From Bacillota bacterium (lineage in GTDB: Bacteria > Bacillota > Clostridia > Lachnospirales > Lachnospiraceae): a DNA stretch of 64,000 nt. The notes under the pieces are model-generated. The model was given only the letters and a program-made list of their open reading frames with translations. It ran no database searches and was not told the DNA's origin. A program made the translations under genes and the position numbers. Numbering within the stretch: the first letter of the stretch is position 1; each line of letters starts with the position of its first letter. This document shows, piece after piece, positions 35,608 through 45,482 of this stretch. The stretch spans positions 372,001 through 436,000 of the forward strand of contig JAEVYT010000002.1 of assembly GCA_023392615.1 (NCBI GenBank), written 5' to 3'.

Positions 35608-36825
35608 ATGACTAAAGGTAAAGCATTAAAGTTGACAATTGGGATAATGTCAACAGCGTTGTTTTTTTCAATACCAACATCAATCGCTCGCGCAGATAGC
35701 TTTACTTCTGCAGAACAAGGTGTTGCAGGTATTTCGGCTATTCTTGATGACAAAACAGACAAAGAGATTCAGGATGCATATGATGCCTCGGTAGAAGAAG
35801 ATGAAAAATCACCTTATGCTAATTTGGGTGTTTCTACTGCTAGTGATTTTGTTAACATACGAAAGAAAGCATCCACTGACAGTGAAGTGGTTGGTAAATT
35901 ATATAAAGGCTGTGCAGCAGATATATTAGAAACTTTAGATGGCGGATGGGTAAAGATTAAATCCGGCAAGGTAGAAGGTTATATTGCTACTCAATTCCTT
36001 GCAATTGGTAAGGATGCTGAGAAGATGGTTGATGATTACGCTACCATTTATGCGATAGTAGATACACAGACGTTATTTGTACGAGAGAAGCCTTCCTTGG
36101 ATTCACGTAAGTTAACCATGATACCGAAGGGTGAAAAATATGTTGTTACCAAGAGAACGAAGGATTGGGTGCAGATTTTACTTGGTAGTGATGATGATAC
36201 CGGCGATGACTACACCGGATATGTAAGTAAAGATTATGTTAAAATTAATGTAGAATTCAAATATGCTATCTCAATCGAAGAAGAGAATAAGATAAAGAAA
36301 GCACAGGCAGATGCAGAACGTGCAGAGAAGGAAAGAAAAGCACAGCTTGCAGCGGATCGTGCTAAAAATAATACAAAGCATAATTCTAGCAAAAACAACA
36401 GTAAGAACAATGTTAAGAATGACAGCAAGAACAATGACAAGGTGGACAAGCCTACCAGCCATGGATCGGCTAAGGGTTCTGAAGTTGTGAACTATGCATT
36501 AAAGTTTGTTGGGAATCCGTATGTTTGGGGCGGAACAAGTTTAACAAGCGGAGCGGATTGTTCCGGTTTTGTTCGAGCAGTATATGCCGATTTCGGATAT
36601 AGTTTACCAAGAACATCACGTGATCAAGCAGCGAGTGCAGGCAGAAAAGTCAGCGATCTTCAACCTGGAGATTTGATTTTCTATGCGAATAACGGAAGAG
36701 TAAATCATGTAGCCATGTACATAGGCGGTGGAAGTATTGTACATGCTGCGAATAAAAGACAGGGCATCATTGTTTCTCAATATAAATACCGTGATGTATA
36801 TTGTGTGAGAAGAATAGTGGACTAA
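35608..36825 (+). CDS. Secreted SH3/NlpC-P60 cell-wall hydrolase
   Basis: The 405-residue protein has a signal peptide (about 1-29), two bacterial SH3 domains (about 75-130, VNIRKKASTDSEVVGKLYKG; and about 145-215, LFVREKPSLDSRKL), and a charged helical linker rich in K, A and N (220-285). A C-terminal NlpC/P60 peptidase domain follows, with catalytic C318, H367 and H379. It should cleave peptide stems of peptidoglycan. It is monocistronic with its own promoter and terminator. Confidence 0.95.
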   Translation: MTKGKALKLTIGIMSTALFFSIPTSIARADSFTSAEQGVAGISAILDDKTDKEIQDAYDASVEEDEKSPYANLGVSTASDFVNIRKKASTDSEVVGKLYKGCAADILETLDGGWVKIKSGKVEGYIATQFLAIGKDAEKMVDDYATIYAIVDTQTLFVREKPSLDSRKLTMIPKGEKYVVTKRTKDWVQILLGSDDDTGDDYTGYVSKDYVKINVEFKYAISIEEENKIKKAQADAERAEKERKAQLAADRAKNNTKHNSSKNNSKNNVKNDSKNNDKVDKPTSHGSAKGSEVVNYALKFVGNPYVWGGTSLTSGADCSGFVRAVYADFGYSLPRTSRDQAASAGRKVSDLQPGDLIFYANNGRVNHVAMYIGGGSIVHAANKRQGIIVSQYKYRDVYCVRRIVD

Positions 36826-36843
36826 TATATTAAAAATAATAAT

Positions 36844-36882
36844 AAGAGCTTTTGTTATGAAGATAACAAAAGCTCTTTTTTT
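36844..36882 (+). terminator. Terminator of the NlpC gene
   Basis: AAGAGCTTTTGTTAT and ATAACAAAAGCTCTT form a 15-bp stem followed by TTTT. Confidence 0.95.
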
Positions 36883-37096
36883 GTGCGCTTTTATATAATT
36901 AAGTAATGGTTTTCACATAACAATTCTGTAATAACTATTACTTAAGAATTAACTTTGTGTGACCTTACTTAATGATTTCTCAACCAAAAAGTAAAACTAT
37001 TTAATGGTTAATTAATAGCAATTCTATGTGTTTCTACGCTATAATTTTAATTATGGGATTTACATAAAAGCATAATAATACTCAGGGGGATATGTC

Positions 37097-38500
37097 ATGG
37101 TTTTTAGTAGTTTGTTGTTTATTTTTCGATTTTTACCTATATTTTTGATTATTTATTATCTTGTTCCACCCCGGTATAAAAATATTGTGCTATTATTGGG
37201 AAGTTTATGCTTTTATGCATATGGAGAACCTAGATATCTATTATTAATTCTTCTATCAATAGGAATTAACTTCAAACTGGCTTGGTTGATTGAGATTAGT
37301 TCATCCGAACCGGTACAGAAAAGGATTTGGTTTGTTGTAGCGTTAATTTATAATTTTGGCATTCTATTTTTCTTTAAATATATAAACTTTACAATTGAGA
37401 ATATGAATTATATTCTGAGTGGATTGGGAATACATCATCCCCTCTCTTCCATATCGGTTGGACTACCTTTGGGGATTAGCTTTTTTACCTTTCAAATTAC
37501 TTCTTACATCATTGATGTTTATCGAAGAGATATTAAGGCTGAAAAGTCAATTTTTCATTTTAGTCTTTACATAGGAATGTTTCCGCAGTTGATATCTGGG
37601 CCTATTATGAAATATTCTGAAATTAAAAGTCAGCTTTTATATAGAAAGAATACATTAACAAACCTAGAGGCGGGCTTAAAGTTATTTACTATTGGTCTTG
37701 GAGTTAAGGTTCTTTTGGCAAATCGTATCGGAATATTGTGGAATGACATACAAACCATTGGGTTCGAAAGTATATCCACTCCTTTGGCCTGGCTGGGAGC
37801 TGTTGGGTATAGTATTCAATTATACTTCGATTTTTTTGGATATTCCCTTATGGCAATTGGAGTGGGAAGAATGCTTGGGTTTAAGCTGATAGACAACTTC
37901 AATCATCCTTACATAGCGAAATCTGTATCAGAGTTCTGGCGCAGATGGCACATTTCATTAGGAAGATGGTTTAAAGATTACATATATATTCCTCTGGGAG
38001 GGAATCGCAGAGGTAAGGCAAGGCTGGTATTGAATTTGTTGGTGGTTTGGATGTTTACCGGCATATGGCACGGAGCAAATTGGAATTTTGTTTTATGGGG
38101 AATTACATTGTTCTTGTTAATTTATATAGAAAAGATGTTTTTAAAGAAATATCTGGATCGGTCAATAGTACTCTCTCGAATATATATGTTACTGATTATG
38201 CCGATGTCTTGGATGCTGTTTGCAATCCCGTCACTTTCAGACATCCGTGTATACTTTGGAAGAATGCTTGCATTGGTACCGGGTGTAGCAGTTAATTCTC
38301 ATGATTTTGTTAAGTACGTTGGTTTGTATAAAATATATTTTATCTTGGGGATTTTTCTATGCATGCCATTTGCGTGGTCATGTTACAAAAAGTATGAAAG
38401 AACCTTGGTGTGTTCCGCTATTCTATTTTGTGTCTTTTGGTACGCAATATATCAGCTTGCAAATGGTTTAAATAATCCGTTCTTATATTTTAAATTCTAG
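37097..38500 (+). CDS. MBOAT-family O-acyltransferase (AlgI/DltB-like)
   Basis: The 467-residue polytopic membrane protein has about 10-11 hydrophobic segments. The conserved MBOAT core shows WRRWHISLGRWFKDYIYIPLGG and the catalytic histidine H325 in WHGANWNFVLWG. Such proteins pass acyl groups across the membrane for O-acetylation of polysaccharides. The SGNH-type protein encoded 11 bp downstream is the likely partner that finishes the transfer outside. Confidence 0.93.
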   Translation: MVFSSLLFIFRFLPIFLIIYYLVPPRYKNIVLLLGSLCFYAYGEPRYLLLILLSIGINFKLAWLIEISSSEPVQKRIWFVVALIYNFGILFFFKYINFTIENMNYILSGLGIHHPLSSISVGLPLGISFFTFQITSYIIDVYRRDIKAEKSIFHFSLYIGMFPQLISGPIMKYSEIKSQLLYRKNTLTNLEAGLKLFTIGLGVKVLLANRIGILWNDIQTIGFESISTPLAWLGAVGYSIQLYFDFFGYSLMAIGVGRMLGFKLIDNFNHPYIAKSVSEFWRRWHISLGRWFKDYIYIPLGGNRRGKARLVLNLLVVWMFTGIWHGANWNFVLWGITLFLLIYIEKMFLKKYLDRSIVLSRIYMLLIMPMSWMLFAIPSLSDIRVYFGRMLALVPGVAVNSHDFVKYVGLYKIYFILGIFLCMPFAWSCYKKYERTLVCSAILFCVFWYAIYQLANGLNNPFLYFKF

Positions 38501-38511
38501 GGGGAGTAGAT

Positions 38512-39621
38512 ATGTCATTCAATAAATTCATTAAAAAATATCTATATTTGATTATGTTGGTTATAAGTACCTTTATCCTTACTGTAATCGGATATGTTGG
38601 CAAGGATAATATTTATGCGGATTATAAAGTAAAATCACTTAGCACTCCGCAATTAGTTGCTGTCTTTGAAGGGGCGGTAGCTGGAAAATATCCATGGATG
38701 GTGGGTGGAAGTTATAGTAGAAATGGGAACGGACATGGTGCAATTAGTGCTAGTGCAGGTGGATCGAATCAGATAGTGAAGACAATTCATGATATAAAGA
38801 AGCCTTCACATATCAAGGACGAAGGTAAATCAACCGGTGGACAAAAAAATCCGAATAAACCTGCAGATGGTAATAAACCAGTAACGCCAAAACCAGAACC
38901 TGAGCCTAACCCTGTGGGGAATGACAATGGAGGCAAAGTAGATGAGATAGTCGATAAACCATCAATACCTGACAGTGAGAGCAATGAAGAAATAACACCG
39001 GCGCCATCAGATGTCCCGAAGGTTCAGTTTGAAACTGTAAATGAAGATTATTTTGGAGATGCATTATTTATCGGTGATTCCAGAACAGTTGGTCTATCTG
39101 AATATTCAGGGTGGAAAAAACCTACCTTTTATGCAGATGAGGGAATGAGTATTTATGATGCATTTGACAGAAAAATAGCGAATGTAAATGGAAAAAATGG
39201 TACAATACCGGAGGCTTTAAAAGAAAAACAATTCAAAAAGATATATATTATGCTTGGAATCAATGAATTAGGAACCGGTAATACAAAAAGGTTTGTTAAT
39301 AAGTATAGCGATGTAATATCTCAAATACGAAAACTACAACCGGATGCTATCATATTTATACAGGGGATTATGGATGTGGCAAAGAATAAGTCAGATAAGG
39401 ACCCAATCTATAATAATAAGAATATCAGAAACAGAAACAACGGAATAGCCCAGCTTGCTGATAATAAAAATATATTCTATATTGATGTTAATGAAGCATT
39501 GGTGGATCAGTATGGGAATATTCCGGAGAAATATACATTCGACAGTATTCATCTTAAGGCTGCATATTATAAGCTTTGGACGAAATTCCTTGAGGAGCAT
39601 GGAGTATCAACGGAACCGTAA
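38512..39621 (+). CDS. SGNH/GDSL-like extracellular esterase or acetyltransferase
   Basis: The 369-residue protein has one N-terminal membrane anchor (about 13-30), then a low-complexity linker rich in glycine, lysine, proline and asparagine (about 60-175). The SGNH domain follows, with the nucleophile in IGDSRTVGL (S190), an INELG block (N) and the D344/H347 pair in DSIHL. Together with the upstream MBOAT gene it forms an O-acetylation pair, as in AlgI with AlgJ/X or PatA with PatB. The polymer acetylated is unknown. Confidence 0.87.
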   Translation: MSFNKFIKKYLYLIMLVISTFILTVIGYVGKDNIYADYKVKSLSTPQLVAVFEGAVAGKYPWMVGGSYSRNGNGHGAISASAGGSNQIVKTIHDIKKPSHIKDEGKSTGGQKNPNKPADGNKPVTPKPEPEPNPVGNDNGGKVDEIVDKPSIPDSESNEEITPAPSDVPKVQFETVNEDYFGDALFIGDSRTVGLSEYSGWKKPTFYADEGMSIYDAFDRKIANVNGKNGTIPEALKEKQFKKIYIMLGINELGTGNTKRFVNKYSDVISQIRKLQPDAIIFIQGIMDVAKNKSDKDPIYNNKNIRNRNNGIAQLADNKNIFYIDVNEALVDQYGNIPEKYTFDSIHLKAAYYKLWTKFLEEHGVSTEP

Positions 39622-39654
39622 TTTTTGTTGAAACTAGGATTAATAATACGATTT

Positions 39655-39692
39655 AAAACACAGACTATTCAATAGATTGGTCTGTGTTTTAA
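39655..39692 (+). terminator. Terminator of the O-acetylation operon
   Basis: AAAACACAGAC and GTCTGTGTTTT form an 11-bp stem with a U-rich 3' side. Confidence 0.85.
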
Positions 39693-39941
39693 ATTGTGTA
39701 TAAGATATATGATTAAGGTGCTAGTAATCATAGTAAACCTCTTCCTAATACAGTGAAACTATTCGTATAAAATTATTAAATAAAAGATAAAATAGATGTA
39801 AAATTGATTAAAAATGAGGTACTATTTCTACACAATAGTTTTTTGAAAAATTCTAAGAAAGACCTATTGACAATCATAGATTTGTTGATTCTGCACAAAC
39901 ACACTTATATAAATGGGAATATATGGGTAATGCACTGGAAA

Positions 39942-40034
39942 TGTGTATAAGTTATCAAAAAGTTATCCACAATCGGGAACCCCTAATTTGAGGACATATT
40001 AAAGTTATACACAGGTTTATCCACATTATCCACA
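39942..40034. other. DnaA-box cluster
   Basis: Three perfect TTATCCACA boxes lie at 39963-39971, 40017-40025 and 40026-40034. One TTATACACA lies at 40005-40013, and one TTATACACA is on the minus strand at 39942-39950. All five fall in 93 bp of an AT-rich, 786-bp gap before hpf. No dnaA, dnaN or gyrB is in view, so it is more likely a DnaA-titrating or regulatory cluster than the origin. Function is inferred from the motif alone. Confidence 0.75.
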
Positions 40035-40321
40035 ATAATAATCTACTAGTGTCGCATATGTTATCTCATGTAAATATCGAATATTCGTTTTGTAGATTAT
40101 GATAAATCGGTGTTTTAAGGTAAAAATATTAATTTTTTAGCTTGACATTGCTATTGTCGGATAATAATTAATAAGGAAATAGATTTGAGTGTTAACTAGC
40201 AGGTATTGTTACAAAAAAAGTAAATTATGTGGAAATTATGAAAGTATGTGTAATTATCTGTTGTATTATGAATTATGTCGTGTCTAAAATTGCAATATCT
40301 GGCAAATGTAATCAAAGAAGC

Positions 40322-40350
40322 TTGTCACTCATCTGGCAGTGTGGTATAAT
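40322..40350 (+). promoter_or_regulatory. Sigma-A promoter of hpf
   Basis: TTGTCA (40322-40327), 17 bp, TATAAT (40345-40350), about 58 bp before the ATG. Confidence 0.85.
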
Positions 40351-40407
40351 TAAATTAGCATAAGAAGTCTTAATGCTAACAAGAAAGCTAAAAAGGAGTT
40401 GGACATT

Positions 40408-40935
40408 ATGCGTTATATTATCAGCGGAAAGAATATTGATGTGACTGAAGGTTTGAAAACAGCTGTATATGAAAAGATAGGTAAACTTGAGAGATACTTT
40501 ACTCCTGATACTGAAATTCATGTAACACTCAGTGTTGAAAAAGAAAGACAGAAGATCGAAATTACCATCCCTGTAAAAGGTAATATTATTAGGGCAGAGC
40601 AAGTAAGTAATGACATGTATGTTTCAATTGACCTGGTAGAAGAGATTATTGAACGCCAGTTGCGTAAGTATAAGAATAAATTAATAGATCATAAACAGGC
40701 TTCATCGAATTTTAATCAAAACTTTATTCAAGACGATTATTTTGAAGATGATTCAATAAAAATTGTTAAAACCAAGCGGTTTGCAATAAAACCAATGGAC
40801 GCGGAAGAAGCATGTGTACAGATGGAGTTGCTTGGACATAATTTTTATGTGTTCCGCAATTCTCAGACAGATGAAGTAAATGTTGTATATAAAAGAAAAG
40901 GTAACACATACGGTTTGATTGAGCCGGAATTCTAA
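40408..40935 (+). CDS. hpf: Ribosome hibernation promoting factor, long form
   Basis: ATG 40408 follows AAAAGGAG and gives 175 residues. The N-terminal HPF/RaiA fold (about 1-100, RYIISGKNIDVTEGLKTAVYEKI) binds the decoding region. The C-terminal domain (about 120-175, KRFAIKPMDAEEACVQMELLGH) mediates 100S dimer formation, marking the long form typical of Firmicutes. The DnaA-box cluster lies about 370 bp upstream. Confidence 0.96.
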   Translation: MRYIISGKNIDVTEGLKTAVYEKIGKLERYFTPDTEIHVTLSVEKERQKIEITIPVKGNIIRAEQVSNDMYVSIDLVEEIIERQLRKYKNKLIDHKQASSNFNQNFIQDDYFEDDSIKIVKTKRFAIKPMDAEEACVQMELLGHNFYVFRNSQTDEVNVVYKRKGNTYGLIEPEF

Positions 40936-40959
40936 TCACGATTATATCATGGAACTTAG

Positions 40960-40996
40960 AGCTGCGCCCGGACATAGGACCGGGGCAGCTTTTTCT
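40960..40996 (+). terminator. Terminator of hpf
   Basis: AGCTGCGCCCGG pairs with CCGGGGCAGCT (one mismatch), followed by TTTTTCT. Confidence 0.9.
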
Positions 40997-41208
40997 CTAA
41001 GGATAATTTGACAAGAATATAATCCGTATAAATATACCAAACAGAGAGTATTCATATTTAATTTACTATTTGTTAACGGTATCTTTATTGAAGTTTATAG
41101 TGGAATAGTATATTGTAAGATAAATAAGTTGAATAGTAACAAGCATAATGTTACAATACTATTTGAATAATTTCCAAGAAAATGGATGGATACAGGAGTG
41201 AACATACT

Positions 41209-43782
41209 ATGGGATTAGTGGAACGCGTTTTTGGTACACATAGTGAACGTGAGGTAAAAAGAATTATACCATTGGTTGATAAAATTGACGCTTTGGAACC
41301 TGAGTTTATACAGTTAACAGACGAGGAATTGAAAGCTAAAACTGCTGAGTTTAAAAATAGACTGAAAAATGGTGAAACATTAGATGATATTCTGGTAGAA
41401 GCATATGCAACAGTAAGAGAGGCTGCTAAAAGAGTCTTAGGACAAAGACATTATCGTGTTCAGCTGATTGGTGGTATTATTCTTCATCAGGGTCGTATCA
41501 CAGAGATGAGAACTGGTGAAGGTAAAACATTAACATCTACGTTACCTGCATATCTTAATGCGTTAGAGGGTAAAGGTGTTCATATTGTTACAGTTAATGA
41601 TTATCTTGCAAAGCGTGATGCGGAATGGATGGGACAAATTCATGAGTTCCTTGGTCTTACTGTAGGCGTAATATTAAATAGCATGGAGAAGGAAGAACGT
41701 ACAGAAGCCTATGCATGTGATATCACATATGCAACGAACAATGAATTGGGATTCGATTATTTGAGAGATAATATGGTTATCTACAAAGAACAACTTGTTC
41801 AGAGGGATCTTCATTATGCAATTATCGATGAGGTGGACTCTGTATTAATCGATGAGGCTAGAACTCCTCTTATCATATCCGGTCAAAGTGGTAAATCTAC
41901 TGAGCTCTATCGTGTGTGTGATATCTTAGCTAGACAGCTGGTAAAAGGTACTTCCAGTGGTGAATTAACGAAGATGGCTGCATTAATGAAAGAAGATATC
42001 GAAGAGACCGGTGATTTTATTGTTAATGAGAAGGAAAAAAATATTCATCTTACTGAGGATGGAATTAAGAAGGTAGAGCGTTTCTTTAATATTGAGAATC
42101 TTTCTGATCCTGAGAATCTTGAGATTCAACATAATACAATTTTGGCGTTAAGAGCTCACAATTTAATGTTCCGTGATCAGGATTATGTTGTAAAGGATGA
42201 TGAGGTTCTGATTGTTGATGAGTTCACAGGACGTATTATGCCTGGTAGACGTTATAGTGACGGTCTACATCAAGCAATTGAAGCAAAAGAAAATGTTAAG
42301 GTAAAAAGAGAAAGTAAAACACTTGCAACGATTACTTTCCAGAACTTCTTTAATAAATATAAGAAGAAATGTGGTATGACCGGTACTGCACTTACCGAAG
42401 AAAAAGAATTTAGAGAGATTTACGGAATGGACGTAATTGAAGTTCCAACAAATCTTACTGTAGCTCGTGTTGATCAACAGGATGCTGTATACAAAACTAA
42501 GAAAGAAAAACTTCGTGCTATTATCGGTGAAATTGTTGCTTCCCATAAAAAAGGACAACCTGTACTTGTTGGTACAATAACCATTGAATCCTCGGAAGAA
42601 ATCAGTAATGCACTAAAAAAATTAAATATTCCTCATAAGGTACTGAATGCAAAGTTCCATGAATTAGAAGCGGAAATCGTAGCAGATGCCGGACAATTCG
42701 GTGCAGTTACAATTGCAACAAATATGGCTGGTCGTGGTACTGATATTAAGCTTGGTGAAGGTGTTAAGGAAGTTGGAGGATTAAAGATTATCGGTACTGA
42801 GCGTCATGAATCAAGACGTATTGATAATCAGCTGCGTGGACGTTCCGGTCGTCAAGGTGATCCGGGTGAATCACGTTTCTTCATCTCACTTGAAGATGAT
42901 GTTATGCGTTTGTTCGGTTCAGAACGATTAATGGGTATATTTAACTCGCTTGGTATTGCAGAGGATGAGCAGATTGAGCATAAAATGCTTACTAATGCAA
43001 TTGAAAAAGCTCAGAAGAGAATTGAAAATAATAACTATGGTATCAGAAAGAACTTATTGGAATATGACCAGGTAAACAACGAGCAAAGAGAAATTATTTA
43101 TGCGGAGAGAAGAAGAGTACTTGAAGGCGAGAGCATGAGAGATACAATTTACCGTATGATTACTGATACCGTTGAAGACTGTGTAAATACAAGCATAAGT
43201 GAGGATCAAGCTCCGGAGCAATGGGATATGAAGGAGTTAGAGGATATGCTTCTTCCAATTATTCCTCTTCCGAAATTAGACTTTACCAAAGATCAGATTC
43301 GCGGTATGAAGAAGAATGATTTGATTCAACAGTTAAAAGAAGATGCAGTTAAGTTATATGAAGAAAAAGAGGTTGAATTTACCGAAACTGAACAAATTCG
43401 TGAGGTAGAGCGTGTAATTTTATTAAAAGTTATCGATCATAAGTGGATGGATCACATCGATGATATGGATCAACTTCGCCAAGGTATCGGACTTCAGGCA
43501 TATGGTCAGCGTCAACCAGTCGTTGAATATAAATTCCAAGGCTTTGATATGTTTGAATCAATGATTGAAGCAATTCGAGAGGAAACTGTTAAGGCATTAA
43601 TGCATGTTCGTATAGAACAAAAGGTAGAAAGAGAGCAGGTTGCTAAGGTAACAGGAACTAACCGAGATGACAGTGTTGCTAACGCACCGATAAAGAGAGC
43701 GAATAAGAAGATTCAACCGAATGATCCATGTCCGTGCGGAAGTGGTAAGAAGTACAAATTCTGCTGCGGAAGAAATGCATAA
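41209..43782 (+). CDS. secA: Preprotein translocase ATPase SecA
   Basis: SecA drives protein export through SecYEG. ATG 41209 gives 857 residues beginning MGLVERVFGTHSEREVKR. The DEAD motor has TGEGKT around residues 102-107, DEVDSVLIDEARTPLIIS, and later IATNMAGRGTDIKLG and RGRSGRQGDPG. The C-terminus has the zinc/SecB-type motif CPCGSGKKYKFCC. prfB follows 61 bp later, a common arrangement in Firmicutes. Confidence 0.97.
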   Translation: MGLVERVFGTHSEREVKRIIPLVDKIDALEPEFIQLTDEELKAKTAEFKNRLKNGETLDDILVEAYATVREAAKRVLGQRHYRVQLIGGIILHQGRITEMRTGEGKTLTSTLPAYLNALEGKGVHIVTVNDYLAKRDAEWMGQIHEFLGLTVGVILNSMEKEERTEAYACDITYATNNELGFDYLRDNMVIYKEQLVQRDLHYAIIDEVDSVLIDEARTPLIISGQSGKSTELYRVCDILARQLVKGTSSGELTKMAALMKEDIEETGDFIVNEKEKNIHLTEDGIKKVERFFNIENLSDPENLEIQHNTILALRAHNLMFRDQDYVVKDDEVLIVDEFTGRIMPGRRYSDGLHQAIEAKENVKVKRESKTLATITFQNFFNKYKKKCGMTGTALTEEKEFREIYGMDVIEVPTNLTVARVDQQDAVYKTKKEKLRAIIGEIVASHKKGQPVLVGTITIESSEEISNALKKLNIPHKVLNAKFHELEAEIVADAGQFGAVTIATNMAGRGTDIKLGEGVKEVGGLKIIGTERHESRRIDNQLRGRSGRQGDPGESRFFISLEDDVMRLFGSERLMGIFNSLGIAEDEQIEHKMLTNAIEKAQKRIENNNYGIRKNLLEYDQVNNEQREIIYAERRRVLEGESMRDTIYRMITDTVEDCVNTSISEDQAPEQWDMKELEDMLLPIIPLPKLDFTKDQIRGMKKNDLIQQLKEDAVKLYEEKEVEFTETEQIREVERVILLKVIDHKWMDHIDDMDQLRQGIGLQAYGQRQPVVEYKFQGFDMFESMIEAIREETVKALMHVRIEQKVEREQVAKVTGTNRDDSVANAPIKRANKKIQPNDPCPCGSGKKYKFCCGRNA

Positions 43783-43843
43783 AAATAAAAAAGTATTGTA
43801 TTTTTAAAAATAGTAATATATAATAACAAAAAGAGGTGATTAA

Positions 43844-44954
43844 GTGGTAGAATTAGATCAGTTCAAATATACTCTGAGCACATATGAAAAGCCATTAGTT
43901 GAAGTGGGGGATTCACTTTGACCTCGCTAGGAAGAGTGATCGAGTAGCAGAACTTGAACAAACAATGGAAGAGCCTGGATTTTGGGATGATGCAGATAGA
44001 ACGCAGGTTGTAATGAGAGAATTAAAAAATCTCAAAGCTACAATAGAGCAGTATCAGCATCTAAAAGGGCTATATGAGGATGTTCAGACCTTAATTCTTA
44101 TGGGTTATGAAGAGAATGATGATAGTCTTATTCCGGAGATTGAGGAAGCTCTGAATCTCTTTATTGAAGATTTAGAAAGCTTAAAACTTAGTACATTACT
44201 TTCCGGTGAATATGATAAATATAATGCAATAGTAACACTTCATGCGGGTGCGGGCGGAACAGAAAGCTGCGATTGGGCAAGTATGTTATGTCGTATGTAT
44301 CAGCGTTACGCAGATAAAAAAGGATTTACCACTGAGATGCTTGATTTTCTGGACGGTGATGAAGCCGGACTAAAGTCAGTGACCCTTCAGATAAACGGCG
44401 AAAATGCATATGGTTATTTAAAGTCAGAAAAAGGTGTTCATCGATTGGTGCGAATATCCCCATTTAATGCAGCAGGAAAGAGACAGACATCCTTTGTATC
44501 CTGTGATGTTATGCCAGATATTGAAGATGATGTTGATATTGAGATAAATGATGAAGACCTCCGTATCGATACCTATCGGTCGAGTGGAGCGGGTGGACAG
44601 CATGTTAATAAAACATCTTCCGCAATTCGTATTACACATATTCCTACGAATACCGTGGTACAATGCCAGAATGAACGCTCCCAGCTTCAGAATAAGGACA
44701 AGGCTATGAAGATGTTGAAGGCAAAACTTTACCTTTTGAAGCAACAGGAGAATATGGACAAATTGTCTGGTATACGCGGTGAAACGAAAGAGATCGGCTG
44801 GGGAAGTCAGATACGATCTTATGTTATGCAACCGTATACTTTGGTTAAGGATCACCGAACCAATGAAGAGGTTGGTAATTGCATCAGCGTTCTTGATGGT
44901 AATCTGGATCCATTTATAAACGCATATTTAAAATGGAGTACACAAAACAATTAA
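43844..44954 (+). CDS. prfB: Peptide chain release factor 2, programmed +1 frameshift
   Basis: RF2 releases peptides at UGA and UAA. GTG 43844, after AAGAGGTGAT, opens a 25-codon frame that ends at CTT-TGA (CTT 43916-43918, TGA 43919-43921). A GGGGG tract lies seven bases upstream. Slipping +1 at CTT continues with GAC at 43920 to the stop at 44954, giving 369 residues. SPF in RISPFNAAGK is the RF2 stop-codon recognition tripeptide, and GGQ (about 250-252) is catalytic. The frameshift is the classic autoregulation by RF2 level, not a defect. Confidence 0.96.
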
Positions 44955-44984
44955 CATAATGCCAATCCTATAGGAGGGATATGT

Positions 44985-45449
44985 ATGCAAGGTACAAAAC
45001 AGGCTGTTTTTATGCTGGGTGAAGAAGAGTACAGTTTTGATATCATGGATATTAATACTGTAGAGAAAGTGATACCAATCAGACCGATGGAAGGATTTAC
45101 AAAGTGTCTAAAGGGAATAATTAATTTAAGAGGCTCCATTGTCCCGGTATATAGCTTAAGAAAAAAATTTGGTATGGATGAGATCCCCACAGACGATGAT
45201 TCTAGATTTATCGTATTAAAATCGAATGGATTTCTAGTAGCTTATGAAGTGGATCGAATGAAAGAGATACTTCAATTGGAAGAGGATCAGGTCTATGAAA
45301 CACCTGCTTTAATCAAAAATGCTTCTACATCATATATCAAGGCAATTACAAAAGTAGATAATCGTTTGATTGTCCTCTTAAATTATGATGGTATATTATC
45401 AGAAGAAGAAAAAGAAGAAGTAAGGACAATGTTAAGCCAGGAAGTATAA
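44985..45449 (+). CDS. cheW: CheW-family chemotaxis coupling protein
   Basis: The 154-residue single-domain protein (VFMLGEEEYSFDIMDINTVEKV, then IINLRGSIVPVYSLRKKFGM) matches CheW, which couples chemoreceptors to the CheA kinase. It is isolated from other che genes, 30 bp after prfB, so it may be a second CheW or serve another signalling array. Confidence 0.9.
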   Translation: MQGTKQAVFMLGEEEYSFDIMDINTVEKVIPIRPMEGFTKCLKGIINLRGSIVPVYSLRKKFGMDEIPTDDDSRFIVLKSNGFLVAYEVDRMKEILQLEEDQVYETPALIKNASTSYIKAITKVDNRLIVLLNYDGILSEEEKEEVRTMLSQEV

Positions 45450-45482
45450 ATATAATTAGGGATTATAGATTCCTTAAATTAT

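Noticed and set aside
39942..40034. DnaA boxes as the chromosomal origin
   Set aside because: No dnaA, dnaN, recF or gyrB is nearby; the flanks are O-acetylation genes and hpf. The origin is not excluded but is less likely than a regulatory cluster.
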